Counted from the first letter of the stretch, positions 1 to 12,080 are shown. The stretch is 64,000 nucleotides of DNA from Chionoecetes opilio (GCA_016584305.1 JACEEZ010005826.1:99992-163991), one strand, 5' to 3'. The notes: generated by a model not told the origin, from the letters alone. Numbers and translations: made by a program.

Positions 1-547
1 CAAGTATCTTTTCTTTCTCCTCCCCTCCTCTCTCTCTCTCTCTCTCTTCCATATATCTTCTACATATCTATAGAATTAACATATCATTGTCAGTTATACT
101 GTAGTAAGTTCTTTAGCTAGACACGGGCTAAACCAAACACTAAGTTCGCACACAAGTTTATTAAGGCGAGAATATGTATATGTTCAGCGGAGACGGACGC
201 GCAAGCATCACAGAGCGGAGTGTGTTAGCTCTCTGTGATGGTAGGTGGAAGACTGACCGGCTCCCGCTCCCAGGACAGGAGGGTGCGGGGAATGTAGGTC
301 ATCACAGTCATGTCGGCCGCATCAGCCACACCTGGCCAGACGTGACCTTTAGGGTAATTAAGCAGCTGGCGTGAAGCCCAACATTGGGGTCACTACAATA
401 CATCATAAATATATAAGATTTAATCAAAGTCACGCACTATGTCTGCCCACAAAATGAGCAAGTTACCCGTTAATGTTGTTGTTGGACGGCTGAGTAAACC
501 CCCCAACACCCCCGAACTCACCGCGTGCGCTGATTGGTTCTAATTTC

Positions 548-750
548 ACCTAGTCCCGAATAGCAATAGACTTCGGCAATATGCGTCCGGGTCCGCACAG
601 TGGCCTATGGGGGTCCTACGGTACCTGTAGCGACCCGAAGGGGTGATGAACGTGGTGAACCTCCTGCTGGCCTCCTCCAGCTCAACCTGGTGGAAGCCCC
701 AGTGCGCGTCAACTGTTGTCTTGTAGACGTGGCGGGGTATCTCGGAGGCA
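548..750 (-). mobile_element. Ty3/Gypsy reverse-transcriptase fragment
   Basis: On the - strand this reads IPRHVYKTTVDAHWGFHQVE, then a FTTFITPSGRYRYRRTPIGH stretch. This is the region of Ty3/Gypsy reverse transcriptases around the first catalytic block (usually phrased as D-x-x-x-G-[YF]-[HW]-Q) and the following F-G-x-Y-x-x-x-x-x-P-[FM]-G block. Only about 65 residues survive; the active-site YxDD is not present. It is a decayed fragment with no LTR nearby. Confidence 0.8.
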
Positions 751-884
751 TATTCTCGTCTTCTGGAAGAGTATGTAGTATAGGGATGCCAACAGCCAAA
801 CACGGTTGTCACACCTCGTGACGTTACATAAAGAGGTGGAGCTAACGTGATCGCTGGGTTAAAATTTGTTTTGTTTACATATAT

Positions 885-1335
885 GCATCTAATATCTAAT
901 ATACTATAGGAGTAGCCGTGTGTCTGTCTGTGTGTCTGTCTGTTTTGGGTAGCCGAAACTGTAGACACGGAACTCAAAGGGTTGGAATCACACAGAACGT
1001 GGTCTACCCCGAGGCACTTTGACCAGTGACCAACGACAGCAACAACACGATTGGAGTTTGCAATCACATGTTGTCTAATATACGTATACTACTACAAACA
1101 TCAATACATGGGTCCGAAGGGCCCACAAGCACTTGTCTAATATACTATAGGAGTAGCCGTGTGTCTGTCTGTGTGTCTGTCTGTTTTGGGTAGTCGAAAC
1201 TATAAATTCAATTTTGATGAGAGTAGGCTCAAGAAATCGCAAATATATCGTAGGTGGTAAGCGGCTTGGTCCCATGTTGATTGAATCATTTTAAAGGGGG
1301 ATTTTGGGCTAAAAACACTTTAAGGAGTATTACAT
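885..1335 (+). repeat. Dispersed repeat, two partial copies (885-965 and 1080-1335)
   Basis: The block around GGAGTAGCCGTGTGTCTGTC occurs twice here (about 907 and 1147). It recurs inverted at 28243-28442, where the same flanking sequence (Gln/Leu-poor, AT-rich, with a GACA run) is read on the other strand. A related ACATCAATACATGGGTCCGA block lies at about 1096 and 1785. An unclassified interspersed repeat. Confidence 0.7.
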
Positions 1336-1634
1336 GACAGGAAGAAACTCTCCGGTAACGTCTTGCCGCATGTCACTTACTCCGTAGACTCATGTGCTTA
1401 CCGTTTGTTTGCGTGTTATTCACTCATGGTCTTGTCCACGCGAGCTGGCTCGCGATCGCCAGTTTTCACCCTCTCAGTGCGAGCTTGGAGCTCATTATTA
1501 CCGATCTTTGGGCAATGCTGGGACCTCACACAACACACACCTCCATCCCCTTGCTCAAGGGGGACAGTAACCGCCCGAATTTGTCAAGTGAAAAATCCCC
1601 GGGAGCACGAGGATTCGAACCGCCTACCCACAGA

Positions 1635-1636
<2 letters not shown>

Positions 1637-1680
<44 letters not shown>

Positions 1681-1762
1681 AAGCATGCAAGCATGCATGC
1701 GTGTGTGTGTGTGTGTGCGTGTGTGTGCATGTGTGTGTGCGTGCGTGCGTGTCCGTTTGTGT
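1637..1762 (+). repeat. (GT)n microsatellite with GCAT and GTGC variants
   Basis: Uninterrupted GT from about 1637 to 1679, then a GCAAGCAT block, then GT with GC interruptions to about 1762. The Cys-Val repeat peptides it would encode are artefacts. Confidence 0.97.
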
Positions 1763-1964
1763 GCGTGTGTATGTACTACAAACATCAATACATGGGTCCG
1801 AACGGCCCACTAGCACTTGCTATTCCTATAATATTTACGCCCTTTATATTGCTATATTATGTTTTATAATATGCTTCTATGCTATGTTCTATGCTATATA
1901 ATGACTTCAGTTTCGCGAAAGGAAACTGATAAGGCGCAACATAGGTGTTTGTGGGAAGGGACCT

Positions 1965-2240
1965 TCATAACTTCCCTTACACCCTTCAAATACCTCCCTT
2001 CACCCCTTCAATACCTCCCCTCCATCTCACCCCTCACAACCTCTTACTTTGTTTCACCCCTTCAATACCTCCCCTCCCACCCCCTTAAACTTTCTTTCAC
2101 CCCTCATACTTTGTTTCACCCCTTTAATACGTTCCCTCTCACCCCCTTAAACTTTATTTTACCCCTCATAACCTCATCTTTGTTTCACCCCTTCAATACC
2201 CTCTCACCCCTTAAACTTTCTCTCACCCCTCATAACATAG
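1965..2240 (+). repeat. Degenerate C/T-rich tandem repeat, unit about 60-70 bp
   Basis: The phrases TTTGTTTCACCCCTTCAATA and CACCCCTTAAACTTT recur about four times with CACCCCTCATAAC between them. No coding potential. Confidence 0.75.
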
Positions 2241-2465
2241 AGACTTACGGGCGGTACATAAGGTTAGGTAATTAACGGCCAGGGTTGGTTAATGAACCAG
2301 TTGGAGGGTCTGGGGTTACTCTAGTTCCCCAGGTTAGGTACCCAGTTCAGGTAATTTATTACGCAATTTTAGTTTATCCGCCTGACGTGGCCCAGGTGGA
2401 GACGGATGAGGGTGTGTGTACCATTGTGTGTTATTGTGTATCTAAGTATGGCTCACTGAGCACAA

Positions 2466-2885
2466 TCAATCAATCATTGGGGCATACGCGGGGGGGCCCG
2501 TCGCCTCACCCACCCTACGACGCCACTCCCAGGGGTCACCACGCGCGAGTCCCCATGCAGGCTCCTTTCCCATACCAAGCAGCTCTCGACAAGAAACATC
2601 AACATGCCCCAGCCACGAGCCTTGTGGGCGCACCCTTGGCCTCCTCCACGCCGGATTGTCTCTTACAGATACAACCCGATGGGAAGGATCGGTTTCAGGG
2701 TAGCGTGCCACATGCCCATATAGCCGGAGTTGGCGCTGACGGGCTATGCAGGTAATAAGCCTCGATTCAGTCTCTCGCTGCAATCGCTGATTTGACACGA
2801 AATCATCCCAGCGATTCCCCATGATTCTGCGAAAACACTTATTACCAAAGGCATCGATTCGTCTCTTCAAGTCGCTATTTAGTGT
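2466..2885 (-). mobile_element. RTE-like LINE, C-terminal part of ORF2 (copy 1, 3' piece)
   Basis: The - strand encodes the C-terminal region of the window's RTE-like element: RRIDAFGNKCFRRIMGNRWD, then RQRQLRLYGHVARYPETDPS, then NPAWRRP and a terminal PPAYAPM. It ends with the CAATCAATCAATC (TGAT)n-type tail on the + strand. The matching upstream part resumes at 3878, so the two are one element split by another LINE. Confidence 0.9.
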
Positions 2886-3878
2886 CTTGATCTTGATCTT
2901 GATTTGGGAGTCACCCAGCAGATGCTGTCAGTGAAGCCTTGGGTCCGGCGTTCTCCCACACACGTAATCTGTTGGGAGAGAAGCAAAAGGGGGAAGCAAA
3001 ACTAGGGATTTCTTTTTCCCCTCCTTCCTCTCTCTGCATCACATTCATACGGGGTCCCCCATCACTGAGGGGCCCCCTGCCTCTCATGCTCTCTCCTACG
3101 TGCTCTCCAAGAGTTCTCCAAGAATTCTTTTACACTCTCAATCACACGACTGTCACTCCTCCACTCAGCACACAACCCCAGCAGGTACTCCATCTCCACT
3201 CTCCTGTCTCTCATCTCTCGCCATTCTTCCACTCCGACCTCTCCTACCACTACCTCCAACATCTGTGTTCTAGCATACTCATACCGTTCACATTCCAGCA
3301 TCAAGTGCTCCACGGTTTCATCCACTCCTGTCACACACATCTCACACACCTTGCTGCCATCATTCTTCCATCTGTACATACGACTATTTACCTCCAGCGA
3401 CTTTGTCTTGGCTCTGAAGAGTAGGTCCCCTCCATAGCCACCATCATAGAACCTTTCATACCGTGGCTGGTCCTTTCTCCTGTACCATTCCAGTGTTGAT
3501 TTCTCACTCATTCCCCTCAGCCATTCTTCTTTCCCCTTTTTCTTCCACTCTCCTATTTATTTCCCTTTTTGCATACAGCCATACTCCCATGTCTCATCAC
3601 TCCTGTCACAAACATTCCCAGTTCACCTGTCCATCTTTCCACTTTTACTGAGTCTTTCATCCACTTCCCATACATATTCCAGTCCCAAACCTTGCTTGCC
3701 CATTTGCTGTCATCCATTCGTTGCAGTCTAGCTCTGTACCTCAGTCCTGCCTTTGCTATCCTCTCTCTGAACGTGCTCCATCCCATGTCTCCTCTAATCG
3801 CTTCCACTGCCACATACCTATTGGCTCCTAATGCTATTCTGCTCTGCTTTGTCCATGTCTCACAACTTAGAGTAAGAC
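2886..3878 (-). mobile_element. Second LINE family, 3'-terminal fragment nested in the RTE-like copy
   Basis: The - strand carries the C-terminal region of a different non-LTR element: IALGANRYVAVEAIRGDMGW, then SKWASKVWDWN, then FYDGGYGGDLLFRAKTKSLE, then a zinc-binding-like CEMCVTGVDETVEHLMLEC, and EYLLGLC. Frames shift near 3530. Its 3' tail on the - strand is a short ATCAAG repeat. A GACA is present at both junctions and may be the target duplication. Both LINEs are in the same orientation. The same C-terminal family recurs at 30370-30514. Confidence 0.82.
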
Positions 3879-4510
3879 AGGGATCACAAGCGACTTGAAG
3901 ATCCGGACCTTTGTCTTCGTGCACAGGTACCGACAACGCCAAATACTCCCACTGAGCGAGTCCATAACACCGTGGGCTATGCCAATCCGCCGTAAGACTT
4001 CTTGACGCGACCCGCCGTCATTATGGACTGCGCTACCAAGGTATGTAAAACTTTCCAAGATCTCAATGTCCTCGCCGCACGCATGAACAGACTGTACTGT
4101 TTCATCGAGTAGGCCTCCAAACACATGGACCTTGGTCTTAAGCCAGGAGACCTTAAGTCCCAACGGCTTTGCCTCTCGTGCAGCGCCTCGAGAGCCATCA
4201 CCAGGATCTCCAGCGACTCAGCAAAGATTACTGCATCATCGGCAAAAGCAGGATCAGTGATCTTGGTGTTGCCGAGGGATGCTCCACAATCACTTTGATC
4301 TACAACTTTGCCCAATACCCAATCCATACAAGTGTTGAAAAGTGATGGGGCAAGGACGCACCCTTGCCTTACTCCTGTATTAACAGGAAAGAAACTGGAT
4401 ACACCTCCCCTACACTTCACAGCACTCTCAGTCCCAGAATACAGACCAGTCATCAAACCAATAGTCCTTGCAGGAATCCCGCGAAGTCGCAAAAGATCCC
4501 AGCAGACCCA
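3878..4510 (-). mobile_element. RTE-like LINE, reverse-transcriptase part (copy 1, 5' piece)
   Basis: The - strand reads WDLLRLRGIPARTIGLMTGL, VNTGVRQGCVLAPSLFNTCM, FADDAVIFAES (the catalytic block), and YLGSAVHNDGGSRQEVLRRI. A frameshift lies near 4170. It is 5'-truncated around 4510. It continues at 2885 after the nested LINE. Confidence 0.9.
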
Positions 4511-4753
4511 AATCATTTGTTTGACCTAAAACAGGGCCGCGCTCCCGAAATACCCGGATGTATGACGTCATGAGAAAACTATCTAATATAATGACCTCTA
4601 TTCATGCCGAGACAAAGGGGGAAAATAAAATGCTGCTTTATGGAAGCTCTACTGTGTGCTTTCAAAATATGTATTTCAATTTTCTAAGTTTCAATGATGG
4701 TTTTGATAATTTATGGGGAAAACTACTATTTGCGAAACTACTGACGCTTTAAC

Positions 4754-4978
4754 TACCGTCAACAACACTATAGATAGTCGCCAGTGCAGTAATGTTAGCA
4801 TCACTACAAACTTGTATGTGCCACTGAAGAGGCATGCACAGTAGTTTATATTATGTACTGTACATCACACTACATGTCTTCAAGGGCACATACAAGTCTG
4901 TAGTGATGCTAAAATACGTAATATATGGCGCCTGGCGACATTAGTGCAGTGGCGAAATATATAAAGTTATTGATGGTA
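4754..4978. mobile_element. Palindromic MITE, TACCGTC family, copy 1
   Basis: 225 bp beginning TACCGTCAACAACACTATAG and ending in its imperfect complement GTTATTGATGGTA. The interior is also self-complementary: TAGCATCACTACA / TGTAGTGATGCTA and ACTTGTATGTGCCACTGAAG / its complement. No coding capacity. At least seven copies occur in the window. Confidence 0.85.
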
Positions 4979-5032
4979 TTGACGCCTTTGTGATCAGTTT
5001 TAAGTTGATTCCTGTGTGGGTTGTCACTAGGA

Positions 5033-5106
5033 GGTTCCCGTGGTGTAACGGGAAGCACAGCCGCCCGGCATGCGGAAGGTCCCGGGTTCGATCCCCGAGC
5101 GGTGCA
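5033..5106 (+). repeat. tRNA-like sequence (tRNA pseudogene or SINE head)
   Basis: Contains a B-box-like GGTTCGATCC and an A-box-like TGGTGTAACGGGAAG. A CCGC/GCGG anticodon-type stem has a 7-nt loop with GGC in the anticodon position, but the base before it is C rather than the usual U. The acceptor arms do not pair well. I read it as a tRNA-derived remnant rather than a working tRNA gene. Confidence 0.4.
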
Positions 5107-5812
5107 ACCTTTATTGGTGAGACCCCCTACTCTAACAATTCCTTAATTCACAGAACAACTTAATGTATGTAGATTGCTTGACGTACATTTATTTCTTGGC
5201 TTCTTCAACTCGACTCTGAGCACTTCCGTTGTAGCCTACATTTTCATCCTATGCCAAAATACTATGTTATTATTTTCACGGGTCTCCCATCCCCGTCACC
5301 TATAAGTCCTATATTATGAAATTCCTCCTCCCTTCTCATACTTGCATTAAATATTTGATACATAATCAATATTTCTTCAAATATATCACAATGAGGCCAT
5401 ACCGTTGTTACCTTATTCACACCCTCCGGTAATTTTATTTCAGGCTGACAATTATGTTTTTTTCATAATATAATCCCATTTTGAGCAGCAAAGTCTCAAA
5501 CTGCGTGGCCCGTATCTATAGGTTGATTATAGTTTTTTTTTTAACGAGGCAAAATTTGTATTCTATCTTAATAGACTACCTTAGTGAGCTCGATCTATCA
5601 TCTGGTGGCCGTCTGGGAACTACACGCGGAGCTAGAATGTCGGGTCTCGGGGTGTCGGGCTCGACTTATTTTTTATTATTCCCTACCAAACCAGCTACAA
5701 TTAAGTGTTGTCATGGTCAACATAGGCTTATGCAAAATGGAAATATACGAGTTTAACATTATTCATGGCGTTATAATGAGGATTGTTGGCAAAATAGAAG
5801 CATTCGATCGCA
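5107..5812. other. No feature recognised
   Basis: AT-rich sequence with no convincing open frame, repeat or splice-bounded exon. Confidence 0.5.
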
Positions 5813-5971
5813 GGTGTCCTACAACATTTTACTAAATACTGCAAAGGAATGCTTCAAGGCGGGTGCATGGGTTAATATTACCTTCTCTTTGCATACATGG
5901 AGGTAATATTAACCCATGCACCCGCCTTGAAGTGTTCCTTTGCAGTATTTAGTAGAATGTTGTAGGACACC
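5813..5971. repeat. Near-perfect inverted repeat (71-bp arms, 17-nt loop)
   Basis: The left arm is 5813-5883 and the right arm 5901-5971, with about three mismatches. The arms start GGTGTCCTACAACATT and run to TTAATATTACCT. RNA from either strand would fold into one long hairpin. Confidence 0.92.
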
Positions 5972-6079
5972 CGTTTGTTTAGTTGTATTTTACAGGGCCA
6001 GAGCGACGCTCGTATGGCCCCGTCCCCATATCAACATTTTTTTATCATTCATCCTTAGTGCTTAGTTTTGGCCGAAGCC

Positions 6080-6102
6080 ATGTGTGTGTGTTTGTGTGTG
6101 TG

Positions 6103-6172
<70 letters not shown>

Positions 6173-6176
6173 CGAC
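6080..6176 (+). repeat. (GTGC)n/(GT)n microsatellite
   Basis: GT repeats flanking about ten GTGC units. Confidence 0.97.
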
Positions 6177-6771
6177 GTGTATACTTCTTTTGTATATTTA
6201 TAGGTTTGAGTCAATTAAGCTCGTAATGTCCGTCTTTCATAAACAATTAATCATATTTTTCTTTGAGCAATTCTATGTATGCTACTTGCACACGCGTGAT
6301 GTCGCTTCCTCTGATAGTTTATATCTAATCATCTAATGCTTTATGAAGAAATCTGGTTACTGCACATACTTTTCTCGTGTTAAGTATCTTGCTATTTTCT
6401 CTTAACGTTGAGTTGACTTGTTGAGATTAGTCCTTTACATTTACTTCTTTCTGCTTCTGTTACACAAAGTATACCGTAATTATGTCTCTTGATATATTCC
6501 CGTCTTTCCTCAACTTGGGTAACCCTTGACTTTACCAGTAACCTTCTTCTTAGCTGTGTGTGTGTGTGTGTGTGTGACAGAGAGTGTGAGTATCTATACA
6601 GGAAAACAGATAGCTATAGTTGAACATTCGCCCAAGACTCCAGCGTGCGTATCTGCATTAGCGATGGTTTCATTAGGAGTGCCTCGCCCAGCCGTGACGC
6701 CCGTGTGTTGCCTTCCCTTCCTCGCCCATTGTGACCGTGCCTCGAGCTGAAACATCGTCTGACGCCTCAAG

Positions 6772-6772
<1 letters not shown>

Positions 6773-6862
<90 letters not shown>
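6773..6862 (+). repeat. (GA)n microsatellite
   Basis: About 45 GA units with one CAGA interruption near 6821. The Ser-Leu open frame on the - strand is an artefact of it. Confidence 0.98.
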
Positions 6863-6866
<4 letters not shown>

Positions 6867-6984
6867 GCATCTTTGTGTTTATCTCTCATGATATAATTAT
6901 ATCGCTGTGCCGGCGAAATGTGTTTTCAGATCTATGTATGGATGGTGGGCGTCCTAAGAGCATCTAGATAAGCTAGCATAGATT

Positions 6985-7260
6985 TACAAGTGAGAGGCTT
7001 TGTTGGGGAGATAACAGGATTAAGATCAAAGAGTGACCGAGGCGCTGAGGGGTGGGTAGAAGGGAACAGCAGGCAGGGGCGGATCTTGGGCAGAGGGATT
7101 AGGTGGGCAGTGCGGAGTAAATGGGAAATTTTAAAAAAGGAGCCCTGGAAAAATGCAGGAGGGAAAAGAGAGATGGATTAGGTAGTGTTTAAGTAACAGA
7201 CTACCCTGTAGGTCTCGCGGTCTTGTACTTCCTTTTTTCTTATGTTCTCATTTCTTATGA
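6985..7260 (+). mobile_element. CR1-like LINE 3' end (short fragment)
   Basis: The 3' part (about 7170-7260: AGTAACAGACTACC, then TCTCGCGG and CTTCCTTTTTTCTTATG) matches the 3' untranslated end of the CR1-like fragments at 18270-18665 and 24180-24585. The preceding open frame may be a decayed remnant but is not clearly recognisable. Confidence 0.55.
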
Positions 7261-8169
7261 GTTTTGGGGGGGAAAAATTTACCTAAAAAGTTTTAAAAGG
7301 GGGACCGGGTTAACGGGGAAAAAAAATTCTTTGGAGGCAGGCATTTTATCAGTACCTTTCACAACCTGATATAGCACTGACTGCTGAATCTTCTGTAACG
7401 TAATCCTCATAACAAAAATTTGGGAAATATATAACGGCTAAAATAACAAACCGGTGCATCAGCGCAAAAGAAATAGTTGACCTTTTGTATAAGGGCATGA
7501 AAATGTTTCGCGCAGGCACGACGAGAGCTCTTTTTTTCGGCTAAAAGTCTACTGCCCCTTATAAGCTCTTTTCCGTATTTGATAGTAAAATTGATTTTTT
7601 TTTCCTGTACAAAAATCTCGTGTGGCTACGTAAGTACCATACATACGTAGTAGGGAGAGAGAAAGAAAGATGTTGCGTCCCGTCTTATCAAGCAAAAATG
7701 GTGACGGGGGCCAAATAAAGAGCTGGGGGGCCCTGGGGCTCAGCTTTTGGGGGGCCCCCTTTTTTCCCAAAATTAAGCATTTTTGTGGGTTTTTTGAGGC
7801 CTAGTTTGGCAAAAAAATTTTTAATGTATAGAGGGGATCAAGATAAAAGGAGAAACAAGACAGGAAAATATGTTTTGGTTTTTTTTAACTTGCCAATGTT
7901 TTAATATTACTGTTTTAAAGTTATACAAATGGGGGGGGGCCCTTTTTGGTGGGGCCCGGGCAGACCCCCGGTCCCCCCCCCCTTAATCCGGCCCTGAGTG
8001 GGGCAATATCGCGGGGCGCGATACCACTGACGGGATGTGAGCGACTTGGTGCGGGAGTCTGCCCCCCGGCTCGACAATGTCTTGTTCAAAAGTAAAACCC
8101 AAATATACTCATGTTAATTAAATTTTATAATGTACCGAATGCCTGTCTGTCTGTCTTTTGTCTGCCGGG

Positions 8170-8745
8170 CAGCTAAACCCCGTTCCCTCACACGACTCGC
8201 TCGGCGCCCGTCACAATTGTGAGTTCCGTCGGTGCCGACTGCAGCCGTTTTTTGGGGGGCAAACCCAAAATCGGCGGGGTTGGCTCGGGTGCGTGGGTAG
8301 GGACTAGTGGCGACTAGCCGCGTTTGTCGGCGATAGGCGTGGACCCCGCGGACAAAAACAATTTTTAACCCCAATATTGGGTTCCCGTCATGCGTCGACA
8401 GCCCCGCCGACGTCGCAGCACGACGGCAACCAGGGTTTTGTCTCATGCGGCAATTTTTTCCCAGCCTCCCCCGTGCTGTGACGGGACCCCGGAAAGGGGC
8501 AAGCCCCCCACCGCCCGTAGTGGGGTGGGTTAGCCGAGGGTTTGCCGCGTTAGGCGACTAATCGCGACTATCACAATTGTCGGCGATGTCGGGATTGTCG
8601 GGGACTAATACGAATTTAACCAACAATTTGGGTTGCCGTCATATGACGACAGTCGCCGACTTTTGCAGCACGACGGAAACCCACGGGTGTCGTCAGGGCT
8701 GCAACTGTTCCCAGCCGGGGCCCTGCGCTGGGGGGCCGAGTATTT
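8170..8745 (+). repeat. Two diverged copies of a GC-rich repeat with dyad symmetry
   Basis: Around 8380-8430 and 8630-8680 the same phrase (GGGTTNCCGTCATNNGNCGACAG, then GCAGCACGACGG) recurs, about 250 bp apart. Each contains a near-palindrome (CCGTC...GACGG). Possibly the ends of a TIR element obscured by sequence errors. Confidence 0.5.
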
Positions 8746-8935
8746 AGGGGGCACGCTCTGGCCCATCCCTCACACCACTTTTTCACCTTCGCTTTGTGTA
8801 GTGAAGTTCCCGCCCCATTCTCAATTTTCCCCCCCCTTCCCCCTTTTTCCCTCTTTTCCTCAAATTTTTTCCTAAAAAATTATCTTCCCGGCCTTCTGGG
8901 GGCTTCCTTTCTACTTCCCCCTTTTTATGGAAAGA

Positions 8936-8945
8936 GAAAAAAAAA

Positions 8946-9032
<87 letters not shown>

Positions 9033-9165
9033 CCCCCCCCCCCCTTTTCCCCCCCCCCCCCCCCCCCCCTTTTTCTTCTCTTTTTTCCCTTTTTTTCTTC
9101 TCTCTCTCTTCTCTCTCTCTCTCTCTCTTCTCCTCTCTCCCCTTCCCCCTTCTCTCTCTCTTGAA
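8936..9165 (+). repeat. Poly-A, poly-C and CT low-complexity block
   Basis: About 85 A, then about 40 C interrupted by TTTT, then CT/TTC. The run order and lengths look unnatural and may be a consensus artefact. The Lys/Pro/Ser frames are not genes. Confidence 0.9.
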
Positions 9166-9879
9166 AATAGGAAACTATTTATACAGCATGTCAGAAAGGT
9201 GGGTTTTCGGGAACCCAGTCTCCTTGGAACTCCCTTTTTTCCCTTCCCAAAGAAGACGCTCATGGCGACCAGTCTTGACTTTCGTCGGGTCAATGTGTAA
9301 GGGGTTTCGGATATTATCCTCTCCCTCTTTTAAGTGCCCTTTTTACAAAGCTTTGGGCCCCGTAATAACACTATTTTTCTCTAGCCTCGACCTTTTTTCG
9401 GGCGGGCACCCTCTTGACGAGCGCTCTCGTGAGGTCACTGCATTTCAAACCCCTCCGGGCATTAAATGGTTACGTATGCCTTTGGATTGAAAATGTCTTT
9501 TACCTTTAAAAAGGATGAAAATTTCCCTTGTTTTCGGGCATTTTAGGTAAAGTGTTTTTCGCTTTTTGGACGATATAATTTCGTTAGCAAAGATATGGCG
9601 ATCTTCTCTCAACTCAAAGAAAGTTCGGAAAACTGCATGCGGCGGGTTCAAAGTAAAATAGCAAGTGTGAATTCTAAAATCTCGAACCAGTTCCTTTGGG
9701 TGGTGTTGGGTCGGATGGTATTCACACGGTGGACACTAAAGTTAGAGCGGAAAAAAATTTCCCTACGCCCCCCCAAAAAACTACGGAAAAAGTACGTCTT
9801 TTCTTGTTTGCGGGCTCCTACGTCCCTTTATAAAGGTTTTTCGTCGATAGGCCCCTTTTTAAAAATCTTGAAAAGGGGT

Positions 9880-11480
9880 GCTCCTTTTTATGGGGCCCGG
9901 CACAAGACAGAGTTTCAAAGTTTTAAAGCGGCCTTATGCAATGCTCCTGTTCGTAAATTTTCCCAATTTTTGAGCCATTCTTCTCTGCACGACGCATTTG
10001 CTCTAGGGCCTTGGGGCTGTTTCTTATGCAGCAGATGACAGAGGTAAGAATCCCAAAATCTTGCTTTTGCCCCGTCGCGTTTGAAAGAGTGATCTCGCAC
10101 TCAAGCAAAACACTCGAGCCCTTGCCGTGGTCGGGCTCTCAAACATTTCAGGGACATTGTCTTTGGCTACCCCATTTAAGTTTTCACTGATCCGCCCTGT
10201 GATGACTTGTTTAAAGGGTAAAAAAAATCAATGGACGCCTCGCTCTTTGGGGATTTGACGATCCTCGAGTTTTCGCCAACATTCAAATACTTGCCAGGAC
10301 GCCTTAATTTGTTTCGATTATTGTCGCGTAATATACCCGTAGCCCCTGTTGCTGTCTTCCCAACCCGTCACTTTATCAGTTACGTGATGAAAAACGTAAA
10401 GACACCGTGGTCTAAAGTCATCTTGCCCTTTGAATCCGGGATGCTTCAACTCTTTACGCGTCCCGCCTTTTCTGAATTTTGGGGGGTCTATGATGGCGTT
10501 TTGCTTCGTGACACTTGATTTCGCAGAGCTGTTTTACCAGTTAGTCTTCCGATTTTATAAGGAGTTTTGCTTCCTTGTTCCTGACGTTCCTCATGCTGCC
10601 ACCCTGGCGCGATAATTCTCGCTGCTGCTCCAGAAATACAACTGGGAAAATATCAGTCGACGTTGAGCGTCACGTCGCCATGCCTTTCCCGCGACAACAC
10701 AAAGGTGCTGTTTTTAAAACCCCCCCTATCCTGAGTACCCAGCCCCGAGGCCCAGGGATACCATTGCGTAGATCTTCTGCAGCTTCCCCGTAGCCCGCAA
10801 AGCTTATACGTATGTTCTTGTCTGCGTTGATCCCTTCAGTCCTTTGTCGTTTGGCGCCACTACCTAATAAGTCTGCGGATGCAGTTGCTCATGCCTTAGT
10901 GGGCATGTTTTGCCCCTACACAACACCTCGAGTGATTGGTCTGATAATTATAATGGGGGCAGAATTCAGAATGGAGTCCTGGAAGCGATTGTCGCCAGAT
11001 GACATTTCGCAAAATTTACGGGCATTTACCACGAGCCCCAAAAGGGTTTTGGTTTTCGTGTCAATAGGAAAAAATTTTTGAGATTCGCACATGCGTTGGC
11101 TCATTATGAGGCTTTTGGGAAAATTGGTTGCCTCAATAGCACTTTCCATTCAGGGGCCCCAAAAAGCGCTATGGAAAAAACACCCCATACATTGTCTACG
11201 GGGACAAAAAAGCTTCCCTACGAATTTCTCGTCACCCCCCACCCTTTTTCTCGGTTGATGATTATGCTAAGACTCAGTTGCCGCCCTTTTCACAATTCAT
11301 GCCGGGGGGTACTGACAAGCTGCAAACCCCGAGAGCGGGGGTTATCTATCAACAAAAACCAGCGTGCCCACCTGTCACTATTGACGTTTGGGGAACAGTC
11401 ATGCGAAACTACTCCTGAAGCCATTCGAAGCTTGCTGCTAAGTTTACAGGTCCTTATCTAGTGGTTTATAAACTATACAG
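9880..11480 (+). pseudogene. Ty3/Gypsy pol (RT end, RNase H, integrase), heavily frameshifted
   Basis: Pieces read in different frames follow the order of a Gypsy pol. About 9915-10130 is the end of RT and start of RNase H (KAALCNAPV, then SARR-CSRALGLFLMQQ). About 10255-10350 is ILEFSPTFKYLPGRLN, the end of RNase H, followed by LSRNIPVAPVAV. About 10470-10510 is YDGVLLRDT, the linker. About 10590-10700 is an H-H/C-C region ending VDVERHVAM. About 10760-11150 is the integrase core (VDLLQLPRSP, HALV, AEFR, DISQNF, WLPQ). About 11240-11460 is the C-terminal domain ending LAAKFTGPYLVV. The frame breaks are too frequent for one event; they may be sequencing errors rather than decay. The YxDD part of RT is not visible upstream. 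Confidence 0.75.
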
Positions 11481-11654
11481 GACAGGATTATCCCCCACAC
11501 CACAACCACACACACAAGGGTGCACGTCCTTTTGGGAAAAGGACGGATTGACCAAAACCACGTGCTGTTCTCCACCGCTCAGGCCTATACTTCCCCCCCT
11601 ACCCCTTTAACAAATCCTACCACGTAACTACAAGAACAATAAGCTATAAGCCAC

Positions 11655-12080
11655 CCTAACTCTTCTCCCCTCTCTCTCTCTCTCCCCTCTCCTCCTCCCT
11701 CTCCTTCTCTCTCTCTCCGTCGAAAAGGGAAAGGGGGAAAAGATCGATCTTTCCCCGCGTGCATAAAAACGTGCTCCATCGCAGCACGGCCCCATGGTCG
11801 CAGGACGGTCCCGATGGTCGGGCCGGCTTTGGGCCCTTTGGCGGAGTCCCAGCACTACCCGACTTTTTCCATAAAATTGTTTGAGGGGCAGACCCGCCCC
11901 GAGTGTATAGAGCTATGCACCCCACAGTCAGACCCCCCCGCCCGCTTTTACTACTCCCCACGACCCGACGGCGACGGGGCAGGGCCGAGCCGCCCACTGA
12001 CGACCGGGCCGACACGCATGACTCAGAAGCGTGCTGGGCGCCGTTGAGAGTCTGAAAAGTGAACGGGGGTTCAGCACTCG
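11655..12080 (+). repeat. Dispersed GC-rich repeat, probable LTR (copy 1)
   Basis: From the CT run and CGTCGAAA through GCAGACCCGCCCCGAGTGTA and CACGACCCGACGGCGACGG to GTGAAGATGTGAACGG, this matches 29190-29570 with indels. It lies just downstream of the Gypsy pol remnant, so it could be that element's 3' LTR, with 29190 as a solo copy. No termini or target duplication could be fixed. Confidence 0.55.

Noticed and set aside
5033..5106. Functional tRNA gene
   Set aside because: A/B boxes are visible but the acceptor stem does not pair and the anticodon loop lacks the usual U33.
8794..9490. Poly-Lys/Pro protein
   Set aside because: Poly-A/poly-C low-complexity block in the error-rich region.
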